Shown in pieces: positions 42,800-55,300 of a DNA stretch of 64,000 nucleotides. A program made the position numbers and the translations under genes. Source of the DNA: Mactromeris polynyma (Eukaryota; Mollusca; Bivalvia; Venerida; Mactridae); assembly GCA_032209605.1 (NCBI GenBank), contig JASFXZ010000001.1:25114619-25178618 (forward strand). The letters are read 5' to 3'. Position 1 is the first letter of the stretch; each line of letters begins with the position of its first letter. The notes beneath the pieces are model-generated. The model searched no databases, had not been told where the DNA came from, and was given only the letters and a program-made list of their open reading frames with translations.

Positions 42800-45700
42800 A
42801 TATTATTATCAAAATGCAAATCACAACCTTTAAGGAGTAATAATGCATATGTGGATTAGGATTGTGGTGCTCAAGCCTTCACTTTCTTTGCTTGGGATTT
42901 TTCTCTCTCCAAACTAACGTAATTCTTACTGCATACATAATACTTGTGCTGGCAGAAGGACTGACATGGTTTGCAAGGTGATTCAAACAATTTTTGGAAG
43001 CACACAAAATGCTTATCAAGTATGCATTACTTGTAAGGAAGTGGGTGATAACGAATAATTGGAAATGATAAATGTTGATGCATGAAACACTGAACTAAAG
43101 ATGTAATTTCAAATGTTTATTAACAAACAGTTATTGGTCATAAGTATCAGCAATGGATTGTATTTATGTCAATTTTAATCTGAAATAAGGTGACCACATG
43201 GTACCTTTAGATGGATGTATATTTTAAAAGATTGATTAAAGAAATATTTACCGCTAAATGAACATTAAAGATATATCTAACCAAAACGAAAAGGTAACAG
43301 GATTAGCGTAAAAGGCTGCTGCTCAACACAATTCAATGTATACAGACTAAAAGAGTATAAAGCAAGTCATTTATGGCAATATTATCATCATCATATGAAC
43401 ACATAGCTGAACAGTAACATCCGATTTTTATAGTGGCACAAATATTAAAAAGTGTATGGTGTTTGTCACTGACATTGGATCATGTGAAAAAATAGTTTTG
43501 TTAAACCTATTATATGTAGTGTTCTGTCATCTTACAAAGTTTGTACATAGTTTGAAAGTAGTCATGGAAATGTAGTAATGAATATGTTATATTGAAGATG
43601 CTTTGTGGAGTTATCTTGTACTTGTTTTGTTTTTTTATGACTTAAGAAAAAGATGTTTAAATTTATCTATAAAAACGGCATTAGAAATATAACTAAGTAG
43701 TGAAATGACTAGATATTGAAAAATTGTAATATAAAAATGAATAGAATGAGCTGAATTATCAAAAGTACAAAAGCAAGACATCCAAGTGTTTCATAACATA
43801 AGTGTCAAAAATGACAAGACATATGCATGGAAATAACCAAATATTGGCATATAAACAAAGTTGCATACATGAAGGAAATTGAATAAATATGTAGTGGCAG
43901 ATTATTATATATTATGTTTTAGTAGAACAGCACTTGAAATGATCTGCATAAAAGAAGTGCCTAAAAAATGAAGAGAGATATACCATAGACACTGAAATTG
44001 TAATACAGTTTTGCATGTAGTTTAATCTAAGTAAACTTTCAGCTTGTGTAAAATGTTTACAGATAGGAAGATCTATGTTAAGCTGTAAGAAGTGCATATA
44101 GTACATTGTATAACACCAAGTATAAATATTTATTAACTTATGAGATATAAATACATGAATGAAATGAACAAATACCAAAATAATGAAAAAACCTGAAGAT
44201 ATATTTGGATTTATGTCAAAAAAAGCACAGGCACGTGCAAGTTGAACATTAGCAGTAGACAAACATATATGTAAAATACAGATGTAATTTTAATACTGAT
44301 GTTGTGAAAGAGCATACAAATATTTACAGCACTATTGACAAAGAGATTGCATAAATTTGGCACTACAAAAGCAGTTTGCACAAATTGGTGCCAAAGTTAG
44401 CAGTGGACATGACATATAACAAGCACATTTCAAAGTTATGTACATTTATCTACAAACATGGTTATGGAAAATTAAAGGCATACAAATAGTACATTGATCA
44501 GAATACCACTGGCCATAATCACATAATACAATGTTAAAAGCAAAGCACATATGAGGTATAAAAGAATTGTACTTTGTTTCCAAATTTCTGAAAAAATTGT
44601 AATATTAATTTTCAAGAACAGACACTATTATTATGTTATCCTGAATAACTTCCTAGAAATGTGCAGGAAGTATTAATATGTTGAAAATGGAGCTTAGAAG
44701 AAATGGAGTTGTTAGAAAAAGGTTTAACAATGATGTATATAGATGAAGAAATGTAATTCGTTTTATTCACACTATCATATCATTAATAAATGTTAGTTTA
44801 GTTAAAAAGTGAACATTAAGGGTAACATTGAGAGGAATGATTTGAATGAGTTTAAAATATAACAGAGCTGATTTTTGAAACATTTTGAATCAACGTTTTT
44901 ATAGCAAGGACTTCGGATTGGAATTTTTTTATAAAAGAAATAATGCGATAACGTTTCTACTGTCTAAATAGAGTATACTTGTGAACATTCGGTTTAAATT
45001 GAAAGTGAAACAATTGTACATCTGTCATCAGGAATAATTGCAATATGACATGCTTAGTAATTTCATGTGAACCAAATATATTGCCTTTATCGTCATTTGT
45101 AAAGATATTATTGTATAATTTTGATTACCTCCTTTATGGGATATTGTTCAAAACTTGTTGAAACCCAAACCAAAAAACTCAATGGAAGCATATGCATATT
45201 AGTGAATTCTGAAAACTTAAAATATTACATATTTATTATATATTTATAATGTAATGTACTCTAGGTGAATGTATTTGAAAATATCTGCATATAATATTTT
45301 TTTTATTTATTAAAAACAAAGATGAGTGTCCATTAATAAGTAAACATGTTATTAAAGGAAAGTTTGAGTACTTACAATGAACAGTTAAAATGAAAATCAG
45401 ATAAATAAACTTTACTGACTAGTAAATACCAATTTTTAAAGGTATATGGTAATAATGAGTGAGATCATTTAAAGGCACATCATACATACAGTATTGGCAC
45501 AAGTGGAAAAATTATCGTTTTTAAAAATGTCATCACCCAGCTGATATGTTAGGTATTTCAATACACAAAAGGATACCGTAATGGTCTATCCAAAAACAGT
45601 CAAAAGATGGTAACAGTTTTGATACAAGTAAAATCAAAACCCTGATGTTTCAAAAAGCATTACTTCATGCCTTTAAAAGTATATACATATTTCTTAATCC

Positions 45701-46080
45701 TCAAATGTTGAAGAGTTAAAATATAAATCAAACATACCTTTTTACAAAAAAGTAAGCCAATCGACTAAACATCAATACAGAAATAATGAAACAATATAGT
45801 AAAACAAAGGAAAAGGGATAAACAAAACTTCTATGAACATGCAAGAGATTATTACATCAGAGAATTGAATAGGAATAGTGATTAAGCAACAGAAAGATGG
45901 CCAAAAAATTAAGATAATATTGAAAGCAATGATTAATTGTTAGCATAGACCTTTTTGTAACTCTAAACGAAACGAAAAAATATGAGTAGTGTATACATTT
46001 TTGTACATGCGAATGTATATTGTACTAAAATACAAAGGCTAAGTACATAAAACAAATACATTTTTGTAAATGATGCGATA
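42800..46080. other. Long AT-rich stretch without recognised gene
   Basis: Nothing with family features was found on either strand. The longest open frame (116 residues, minus, 43912-44262) is AT-driven in composition. Part of this stretch could be 3' UTR or 3' flank of the minus-strand gene ending at 46083. Confidence 0.45.
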
Positions 46081-46082
46081 CA

Positions 46083-46316
46083 TTATTTCACAACTAATGA
46101 ACAGTCCTCTACAATTGCTCCCCTTTTCACAAATTTCATAGCCACAGGCACATGGGAGATGAAAAATGCTTCAATGTCGTCCTCTGTTGCTGTCTGGAGC
46201 ATTTCAGCGTTGATGCTGATGACGTCTCCTGTTGATGCCAAGAGATCAGCTGTTTGACCATCAATGCTCCCGCCATCGATTGTGGCAACAAAGTCTTCCA
46301 GTGGGGCTTCAGCTGC
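46083..46316 (-). CDS. OB-fold-like protein, last exon
   Basis: Acceptor TTTTTTACAG. The exon opens AAEAPLEDFVATIDGGSIDG and ends FVKRGAIVEDCSLVVK, TAA. It is acidic in the first half (TEDDIEAFF) and has no membrane segment. The last exon of the gene. Confidence 0.7.
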   Translation of the reverse strand, partial: AAEAPLEDFVATIDGGSIDGQTADLLASTGDVISINAEMLQTATEDDIEAFFISHVPVAMKFVKRGAIVEDCSLVVK

Positions 46317-47754
46317 CTGTAAAAAATGATAAAAATATGGGCTAAATGTAGAAGAAATATAGCCTTAAATTATGAACAAGAGTTGAATTACAAGTACATG
46401 TAGTTTATTCTGAATGTTTCAATTTCAACCACTATAAATTTTGATCACCAAAAACATAATTTTTTAATATTTCATTATTGACTTATAATTATTTGAAAAA
46501 AAATATATCAATACATGAGTTTCTGCTGAAGATAACAACTTGATCTGCTAATGTTATTCGTTATTTACTATTTATGCAATATCCTGACAGTATCAACTGA
46601 AGATATCAACTTGATTTGCTAATGTTATTTGTTATTTACTATTTATGCAATATATCGTGACAGTATCTTCACTTTATATTTTAACATTCACTCAGGAGTC
46701 CCTACAATGAAGCTTTCAAACATTTGCAACATACTATTGCCTTAACTCTTCAATTCCACAGCCATACATATTATATATAACCACGCCAAAGATTCATGAA
46801 CTACACCAAACAATGTCATGGAAAAAAAGACAATTTAGTAATTATTTAAAGATTTATTCTTTATACAACGATGGTTTAATAGTGTTATGACAATAATAAT
46901 ATGTAAGTATAAATCAGTATTAATAAGAAATGTGTACTAAAGGTGTTTGACACATGCCTTCCTTACAAACAGAAATCCAATGTACCGTCACAGGTGATGA
47001 TCAAAACATATAACAAGCTTTAGTCAGTATCCTGTTTTTCTTTTTATGTAATTGCGAATTTTGCACCTTTCTCAACTGTCTGTGACAATACTAGAAAAGC
47101 GGAGCAGTTACCTAGCTCTTAAGTACAAAGATATTATTTGCATAAATACATATTTTTAAGAGAATAAACGATGCCTGGGCCCACTTTTAAAGCTCTCAAA
47201 TATAAATCTCAACTCTGCTGGTTTATTGCCGAATATCCTGTATAGCTTACAATGGATATTGAGCATACAACTTGAACTGAAAAATATGCCAGACCGCCTC
47301 ATGTGACGTCACTTAAACACTTTACTGCATTTTTTATGTCATTTTACTTGTGTTATTAAGTATGGTTTTGTCAAAACGAGGCTCGTATAGTTACAATAAA
47401 TGCCTTATATGATGTGAATATGTGGCATGTGAAACAAATGCTTAAGTTTATCTAAATCAATTAAAAAGATTTTAATAAACAATTATGATATTGTAAGTTG
47501 TTCTATAATTCTGATGTTGTAATAATTAATAGATTTACCTTGACTTTCGATCGATTTGTGGAGGACAGGGAAGCATCTCCCTTGAACACGTTCACCACTA
47601 CATCAGTAACCCTGATGAAGTCTCCTGTGTTAATGTCTGCATCTGCAGCTTCCCTCCACAATGTCACCTTGGCTTTTACCGAGTTTTCTTCCAAGGTCAC
47701 CACCTTGATTTCTACGTCTTCGCCCTTCACTTTTACAGTTCGCTTGGCCTCCTC
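46083..47754 (-). CDS. OB-fold-like protein, C-terminal two exons
   Basis: Two exons with clean splice sites and phase 0 junctions: 47754-47539 (72 codons) and 46316-46083 (77 codons plus TAA). The first reads RTVKVKGEDVEIKVVTLEEN, SVKAKVTLWREAADADINTG, DFIRVTDVVVNVFKGDASLS, STNRSKVK; the second AAEAPLEDFVATIDGGSIDG ... FVKRGAIVEDCSLVVK. The V(T/K)LWRE ... GDFIRVTDVVVN(V)FKG ... L(S)STNRS layout is that of nucleic-acid-binding OB folds (RPA/SSB-like strands 3-5). I infer single-strand nucleic-acid binding but cannot name an orthologue; similar proteins are multi-copy in bivalves by my recollection. Upstream exons beyond 47754 were not found. Confidence 0.62.
46505..46680. repeat. 80-bp tandem duplication in the intron
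   Basis: Two copies of a segment carry AACTTGAT(C/T)TGCTAATG, then GTTATTTACTATTTATGCAA and TGACAGTATC. It sits between the two exons of the OB-fold-like gene. Confidence 0.8.
47539..47754 (-). CDS. OB-fold-like protein, penultimate exon
   Basis: Acceptor GATTATCTAG, donor GTAAAT, 216 nt in phase 0. It carries the VTLWRE strand and the GDFIRVTDVVVN strand. An apparent plus-strand ORF over the same bases is a shadow. Confidence 0.72.
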
Positions 47755-47759
47755 CTAGA

Positions 47760-48600
47760 TAATCACAACATGTGTATATCATTCATTAGCATAATATAAT
47801 AAATAGGTGTCAAATGTATTAGGATATATGTCTCTGAAATACATAACTTATAGATATATGCGCAGTAAATGTTAAAGTGTTTAAAGTTTTGGTCCTAAGA
47901 ATTATGGAAGTAGGCCATGTACATGAACAAGATACATAATTAGACTAATACTATTGGTTTTAAAAGGTGTGAATCGCTATAAGGATTATAAGTATCGTAA
48001 TTTTACAAATTAGCAATTAGTATTCGATTTTTAAACTATTTTCAGAATGCGATTTACAACCTTTAAGTAAAGAAGAAACGTTATCAAGTGATGTGTCTAT
48101 TGCGTTTTATATCTTTGAAAAAAAGTGCAGTATATTGTTTACATTAGTTCTCAATTTAATAAATATTAAATAGTAACATAGTTGGTATGCACATAACATT
48201 TATTGATTACATTGCTACTGTGGAATAATACCGAATTGTATACACTTGTTAATTGATTAAAAGAAATTAGTTACAAATCCTCCAAGTACAAAAATGAGAA
48301 GAGGAATATGATCACAATATTTTCTATAGTATATTAATGACAAGCACTACTCAGGACAAAACAGATGAGTTTGTATCATTACATGTATTTCAATTGCATT
48401 GGGGGTTTACAATTTATGTACGAAGAGAAATTAGTAATATATCTGGTTTAAAATCCTAAATATCACACCTACGAGTATGTTGATTTTGTTAAATAAATAA
48501 ACCTATTTTCTAACATTCAACACAAGCCTGATCATTTATTTTGTATAAATGGTCATTTAGTAAAGGCTATAAAAATAATTTACATTTCTCAACGTTGCTG
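47760..48600. other. No gene recognised
   Basis: AT-rich; no exon with good splice sites and no repeat unit seen. The upstream exons of the OB-fold-like gene are expected here or beyond. Confidence 0.4.
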
Positions 48601-48611
48601 TATATATGTGT

Positions 48612-49035
48612 CGGATGGTGACAGCAAAAACTGATTGGATGCATATTGGACTCCCACTGGGCCAGACTGTGAAATGCTGATTACGGGCTGGATAAGATTT
48701 ACATCTAGATAGTGCAGTCATGCGACATTATTGTTTATTGCATAACATTATATAGTTTGTCCAACCTATGTACATGCCTTGTGTCTGTCTCTGTTTCTAT
48801 TTTATCATCGTATCTTTACAGTATGATTTTCTGTAGAAATATATGTTGCAGGAATTTGAAGATTTGAGAAATAATCCTGATACTCATCCCTTTTGTGTAA
48901 TGTCCATCTCCACACAAAATAAAGGTCGTTTATGTACACAAACATAACTATACCTAAACTTGATGACTAATATGACTTTCATTCACACTAAAAATAACAT
49001 TATACATAAGGGGACGGACATTACAGATAACTTTT
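48612..49035 (-). repeat. Third, inverted and shortened copy of the 22.6-24.4 kb repeat
   Basis: Read on the minus strand it matches the 3' half of the 0.85-kb units plus the flank to 24420 (GGTGACAGCAAAAACTGATT, ATGCATATTGGACTCCCACT). It retains the inverted GTAATGTCC...GGGGACGGACATTAC boundary but not the THAP relic. Confidence 0.75.
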
Positions 49036-49039
49036 CATG

Positions 49040-49940
49040 TTTTTTTGGGGGTAAATACTTCCCCTGTAAACCCGCAATAAACTGCAAACATGGACTTACA
49101 TGGAATAATAATGATCACATGTAAATGTATTGCATAATAATGGGTTCGAAATTTATCTGATATAAAGGATATTCTAATATAAAATGAAATTCGTCTTCTA
49201 AAACATTACATAGTTGACATTTTCTTTCTGGTCGTGGTATAGCATTTAAGGTTTATTCCATCTTCCCGTTTCAATTTCCAGTCTATGGCTTGATACTATT
49301 ACTCTAGTCAAAGCAGATCTATATTAAATAATATTTGTTTTGTCAAGATATGGTTTAAAGTCGAAATATCATATAATGAGGAACAATCCGATAGAATACT
49401 ATCTACATCAGCCCGTTATAGTTCTTTGTTCTACGCCATATTGGACATGGCTTGTCTAACGTGGTTACAGCGAGAACCTGTTACTAAGGGGGGCGTGGCT
49501 ACGAAGCGTCTGCAGAAAGGTCAATTGTTTTGATTGTTCGAAATAAAACGAATATATATGATAACAAAAGAAAAGAATATGAAAGGAAATAAAAAATATA
49601 ACTTTAATAATTTACGTATAGAATTAATCAATTACAAAATAAATATACAGAAACATGAATATACAGAATATATTGAAACGCAGTTGCATCACGATGATTA
49701 CGCCTACCCCAATATCCGTGACGTTTCAAAATTTGCGCTAATTTCTAACAACACTATCGAATGGCATCTAGCTCGCTCCGCTTCACAGGGGTTATCTCCC
49801 AACTAAAAAGAAGGTAGCAAGCAATAGTGCCAACAATAAGAAAGTACATATATATAGCGGCGCATGTTTTGTATGTATGCGGGCCACGACAAAAAACTTC
49901 ATTGAGAGTTACGCCCCCTGTTTGAAGGTCATAAGCCAAA
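49040..49940. other. No gene recognised
   Basis: ORFs of 90 (49534-49806) and 61 residues show no motifs. TTACAGCGAGAACC at about 49465 and a bare CGCTCCGCTTCACAGGGGTTA at 49773 may be fragments of mobile elements. Confidence 0.4.
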
Positions 49941-49944
49941 AAAT

Positions 49945-51930
49945 ATGGGCTTTAAGTAGGTATGTCACTCATGGTGTCACATTAATTAGCTATTAAAGGG
50001 TCCAGGGATCACCAAAAACAGTGTCTGGAGAATGGTTTTATTAAATTATGCGCTTTTCAATAGATTTTGGCTCATTACGGGCTTTCAGCCGCCCCAAGGT
50101 GGGGATATAATGCCTATGTTGTATTGTAGCCCTATGTAAGGGCTTTAAGTAGGTATGTAACTCGTGATGTCACATTAGCTATTAAAGGGTCCAGGGGTCA
50201 CCAATTCAAGATCGGTAGAACGGCTTTACTAAATTATGCGCTTTTCAATAGATTTGGGCTCATGACGGGCTTTCAGTCCCAAGGTGGGGATATAATGCCT
50301 GTGTTGTATTGTAGCCCTATGTATGGGCTTTAAGTAGGTATGTCACTCATGGTGTCACATTAATTAGATATTAAAGGGTCCAGGGTCACCAAAACAGTGT
50401 CTTGATAATGGTTTTATTAAATCATGCGCTTTTCAATAGATTTGGGCTCATTACGGGCTTTCAGCCCCAAGGTGGTGATATAATGCCTGTGTTGTATTGT
50501 AGCCCTATGTAAGGGCTTTAAGTAGGTATGTCACTCATGGTGTCACATTAATTAGCTATTAAAGGGTCCAGGGGTCACCAAAACAGTGGCTGGAGAATGG
50601 TTTTATTAAATCATGCGTTTTTCAATAGATTTGGGCTCAGTACGAGCTTTTAGCCCCAAGGTGGTGATATAATGCCTGTGTTGTGTCGTAGCCCTATGTA
50701 AGGGCTTTAAGTAGGTATGTCACTTATGGTGTCACACTAGATATTAAAGGGTCTATGGGTCACAACACAGTCGGGAGAACGGTTTTATTAATTTCTGCGC
50801 TTTTCAATACGTTTTGGCTCAATACAGACTTTCAGCCCCAAGGTTGGGATATAATGTCTATGTTGTGTTGTAGCCCTCTGTATGTTCTTCAAGTTGGTAT
50901 ATCACTCATGGTGTCACAGTAGCGATAAAAGGGTCCAGGGGTCACCCAACCAGTGTCGGGAGAACGATTTGATTAAATTTTGCTATTTTCAATAGATTTG
51001 GGCTCAGTACGGGCTTTCAGCCCCAAGGTGGGGATATAATGCCTGTGATGTAGTGTAGCCCTATGAAATGCTTTTAGTAGGTATGTCACTCATGGTGTCA
51101 CAATATATATTAAAGAACTATGGGTCACCAAAACAGTCGGGAGAACGGTTTTATCAAATTCTGCCCTTTTCAATAACATTGATCTCATTACGGGCGTTCA
51201 GCCCCAAGGTGGGGATATGATACCTGTGTTGTATTGTAGCCCTATGTATGGTCATCAAGTTGGTATATCACTCATGGTGTCACAGTAGCGATAAAATGGT
51301 CCAGGGGTCACCCAAACCATGTCGGGAGAACGATTTGATTAAATTTTGCTATTTTCAATAGATTTGGGCTCAGTACGGGCTTTCAGCCCCAAGGTGGGGA
51401 TATAATGCCTGTGATGTAGTGTAGCCCTATGAAATGCTTTAAGTAGGTATGTCACTCATGGTGTCACAATATATATTAAAGAACTATGGGTCACCAAAAC
51501 AGTCGGGAGAACGGTTTTATCAAATTCTGCCCTTTTCAATAACATTGAGCTCATTACGGGCGTTCAGCCCCAAGGTGGGGATATGATACCTGTGTTGTAT
51601 TGTAGCCCTATGTATGGTCTTCAAGTTGGTATATCACTCATGGTGTCACAGTAGCGATAAAAGGGTCCAGGGGTCACCCAAACCATGTCGGGAGAACGAT
51701 TTGATTTAATTTTGCTATTTTCAATAGATTTGGGCTCAGTACGGGCTTTCAGCCCCAAGGTGGGGATATAATGCCTGTGATGTAGTGTAGCCCTATGTAA
51801 GGGCTTTAAATAGGTATGTCACTCATGGTGTCACAATAGATATTAAAGAGTCTATGGGTCACCAAAACAGTCGGGAGAACGTTTTTATTAAATTATGCCC
51901 TTTTCAATAAGATTGAGCTCATTACGGGCT
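49945..51930. repeat. 188-bp satellite, about 10.5 monomers
   Basis: Monomers of 185-193 bp start GGGCTTTAAGTAGGTATGTC, followed by CTCATGGTGTCACA, AAAGGGTCCAGGGGTCACC, CTTTTCAATAGATTTGGGCT, GGGCTTTCAGCCCCAAGGTG and TAGCCCTATGTAAGGGC. Two small hairpins (GGGCTTTCAGCCC and GCCCTATGTAAGGGC) recur in each monomer. From about 50935 a two-monomer (about 368-bp) unit is repeated nearly unchanged, a recent higher-order amplification. The array ends abruptly at ATTACGGGCTTTCGTTTATA, 345 bp before the PCCA start codon. Confidence 0.92.
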
Positions 51931-51934
51931 TTCG

Positions 51935-52274
51935 TTTATAACGAATTTTTGAATTAATTTACATTTTTACGCAAAAAATAATCGATAATTTATCTATGAT
52001 CATTCATTTTTTGGCGTTAACCTTCTTTTGTAGACTTTTCCGGTAGTTTCCTGGACCGCATAAAGTGTTTAAATTAGTCGTTTTGTAGACTTCCTTATTG
52101 CTGGCTGGCCATTCGGAAATCCTCGGCCAACTAAGTCAAGTGCTTTTAGAATAACGAAGTTGTACGGAAATATCCGAGAGCTGACGAGAATGGCTTGACT
52201 TATCTATCTCCCCTAGCGGTAAATCAATAAGGGAAACCACTGCGTAGGAGACTGAATCCGACCTTGACCCAACA
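51935..52274 (+). promoter_or_regulatory. PCCA upstream region (5' flank/UTR)
   Basis: Between the satellite and the start codon lies sequence of higher complexity, with CTTCCGGT-like (ACTTTTCCGGTAGTTTCC, 52036) and CGGAAAT sites (52112, 52166). These could bind ETS-type factors common in housekeeping promoters. No TATA box is evident. The transcription start cannot be placed from sequence. Confidence 0.35.
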
Positions 52275-52355
52275 ATGATGGCGACCTCCTTAGCTGCCAG
52301 GCTACCGTGCTCTGTACTTAATCAGCGTGCATTAGGTTATGCGTTGAAACTGAAG
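52275..52355 (+). CDS. PCCA: PCCA exon 1: mitochondrial presequence
   Basis: ATG at 52275 (ACAATGATGG) is followed by a second ATG; either could serve, and I chose the first. 27 codons: [20 protein letters not shown] then GYALKLK, basic and free of acidic residues, as expected for mitochondrial import. The donor GTAAGA follows in phase 0. Confidence 0.8.
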
Positions 52356-55300
52356 GTAAGACTGTGTGGTATTCTTTTGCGGTTAGTTTCTGCCATTAAT
52401 GTATCTCGAAACTGAAGGATGTCAGGCTTTCTTTCCTTCAATTCAAGGTAAGTGAAGCTGGTATAAGTTAACCTCAAAGGCCTGAAAGGGCAAAGTATGC
52501 ACGGGGTCAAGGCCGATGTTTTTATTTCATTTTTAATATAAAAATAAGTCGCGTTTTGAACCACCATTCCATAGTGTACTACAGCAAATGCTTTGAAAAG
52601 CAAAACCTGTCGGGCACATTGTCAAAAGTCCATTGTTTTAAAATTACCAGTTTTCAGAGAACTTATTATAAGATGACAAAATGTCAGCCTTGCGTTCAGT
52701 TACAGCTAAGGGAAGCCGCTCACAGTTCGCGTCGCTAACAAGTGTATTGACGCCTCGTTTGTATTCTGGTTCTCTGCCTCAAAGACAGTAAATACAGGGA
52801 ATTAGCCCTGCATTGCTTTTGCAATATGGTTCCCCGTGTGCATACAATGTGATTAGTCCAACATATTAGACGTTTACATATCCATTTAACCATTAACATT
52901 CATTATTTTGTTATTTTACTTTCACTTTGTATGTAACGTCTAAACGGGCCCTATGCAATGTGATGTAGCATTTTTGAATATTTTCGAATCCACCAATTAT
53001 ATCATTAATTGACGTAAAAACAGTTAAATGCACTGTAGAAATTTGTTTTATAGTAACAAATTAATGAAAATCACCTTTAAACGCTTAATTTTCGATAAAA
53101 TGTTCAACGTGTAATCTTTCCTACACATTGTCCACAACATGTTAGCAAAATAATATATCATACAAACTCGACGTAGACGCCTGGACTAACTAATTTTCGC
53201 ACATATGTCATTTATCCGGCTTCAAATGATTCCGGAATCCGGCTTTTTCACTTTTCAAAAATTTTGTCTAATTTTCGATTCGTATATTGACCGTGCTAAT
53301 TAACCGGGTACGTTGCGCAGCCATTACGCTGAATATCTGTGAAATCTGCACTAGATGGAAACAAATGCGCATCTTTATACAATTGGCGCATGGCATTTGG
53401 AATTTTTTACCTTATCCGGCGTAGAAAGCATCAATTGCGCTATTGGAAATGTATATTCCCCCGCTGGTGTTGTTTGATGGTTCAAAATTAGTGGAAAAAG
53501 AGCGACACAGAATCGTGTCGGAAAGTGCTACATGACATTGATAGGAAGCCGATAAGACCCTACATAACCGGAAAATGTCAAAATGTGAAATAAGTTATGT
53601 ATGGTCTTATTTATAGGACTAACAATGTGATACAGCGGGCCAGGGATACAAAACAAAACATGAGCGACAGTTAGCCGCAACTGAACGTAGTGTTCGGCTC
53701 TCAAATTCACGTGCTACCTCAGAGTTGCGTACAGTAGGCGTGCACTTTTTGGCAAACGGTGCGTTCAGTAGCAAAACGTGTGCACAGTTTTGTAACTCGA
53801 GTGAGTGTTAGCCTTAACCGAATGCAAGGCTGCTTGAATCATAATTTAGTCTGTCTATTATATGTATATACAGTTTTATTTATGGTCAAGTGGTTGACCA
53901 ATGGTGCAGTTGGTACCAATGATAATTGAGAATACAAATCTGGAAAGGAATATCTGCACTAATTGTACACATAAGGATATAAAACACCTTTTAGTAAGCA
54001 GGGGTGTCAATAAGAGCTGATAGCCTGTAAAATTACTTGGTAACTTATGCATCATCACCCAACTACTTTTCTTGTATGAGTGATTATAATTAAGGGGAAT
54101 ACCCCCAGACCTCCGCCTACTTCTGATGATTGTCCTGCTAGTTCATAATTAGTAACATTCCTGAATAAGTGTTTTTTTTGTATTTAAACATGTGACGAAA
54201 AGTTTGTTTTATTATGCAATAAGTTTGTTGCAAGACGTACCCAAACAGCAATTGATCAAAAGATATGGCTTGTGTTAACAAATTGTAACAAAACCAATTT
54301 CAAGAAAGAAAACTTACCTAAACCAGTAAAGTATATGCTTCACAAATAATGTGATGTAAAAATGTATCTTTTTCTTAAATAATCCATCAATATTATATCA
54401 TTTGATAGTGTGTATAAAATATGAGGTTGATATTTAACTTGGTAACACAGCTAGAACCAATCACAACCTAAGATTTTCTCTGTCTTTGGTTGCATTACAG
54501 TTATTAATTTTACAGACAGTTGGCAAAGTGCAAACTTGCCTCAATGGCGATCAAAAACTTATGCACCTGTCATTATTTTGCCCGCCCGGGGGAGGGGGGG
54601 GGGGGCGGCGGACTGACCCAGTGGAATTTGACATCTTAAAATGTTTGAAGTCTAAATCCCCACCCTAGAGACAACCATTTTTGTCTAAATCCCCACCCTT
54701 GAGGCTGCTTGGTGCATCAAATGCCCCAGATTTATTTCTGTATCGTAATTGGTCGATCGATGTTATCACATGATGGTACATGTTTATTTTTATCTACATA
54801 GATATCAGTTCTACATGTCAATTGGCCGGCTAGCTCAGTCGGTTAAGTACTCATTTTAGTAAACGGAAGGTCCTGGGTTCGAATCCCCGTATGGGTTAAA
54901 TCTTTTTTTCTTACTTTTTTGTTTTTTTCTTCTACAATTTCGATATCTAATTGCAAAATAATCATTAAATAAGAGTTTTTAGATGATTTTCTATGTAAAC
55001 TCATTTTTGGTGCCAATCCATGAACGAGTCCCTTTAAGGTCAATCTAAGATGGATATTAAATAAAGCCCCAGATATCATTTCGGTCAGACCGATTTCGTT
55101 TCGATATGACAGATTTTGTGTCTTGGTCTGACCGAATGATGGCACTTTTTCACAATTTCAGTAAGTCTGCAATATCAGGTTCAATTAACAACAGCTCTAC
55201 TGTAAAGTTGAAACAAAGAATATTTTGTTACATAATTAAACCATCACCGCTACATACTATTAAATGCACTATAACTACAAGCATGTGACAAATAAGAAAT

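Noticed and set aside
43912..44262. 116-residue minus ORF
   Set aside because: Composition is AT-driven (Phe, Ile, Tyr, Met, His rich), with no motif and no splice sites in phase.
47498..47758. 86-residue plus ORF
   Set aside because: Antisense shadow of the OB-fold-like exon, which has splice sites and family features on the minus strand.
49534..49806. 90-residue plus ORF
   Set aside because: Lys/Asn/Ile-rich, AT-driven, no conserved motif; ends in a short repeat-like segment.
54824..54896. Functional tRNA gene
   Set aside because: A and B boxes are perfect, but the acceptor stem does not pair and the anticodon arm is poor; it is better read as a SINE head.
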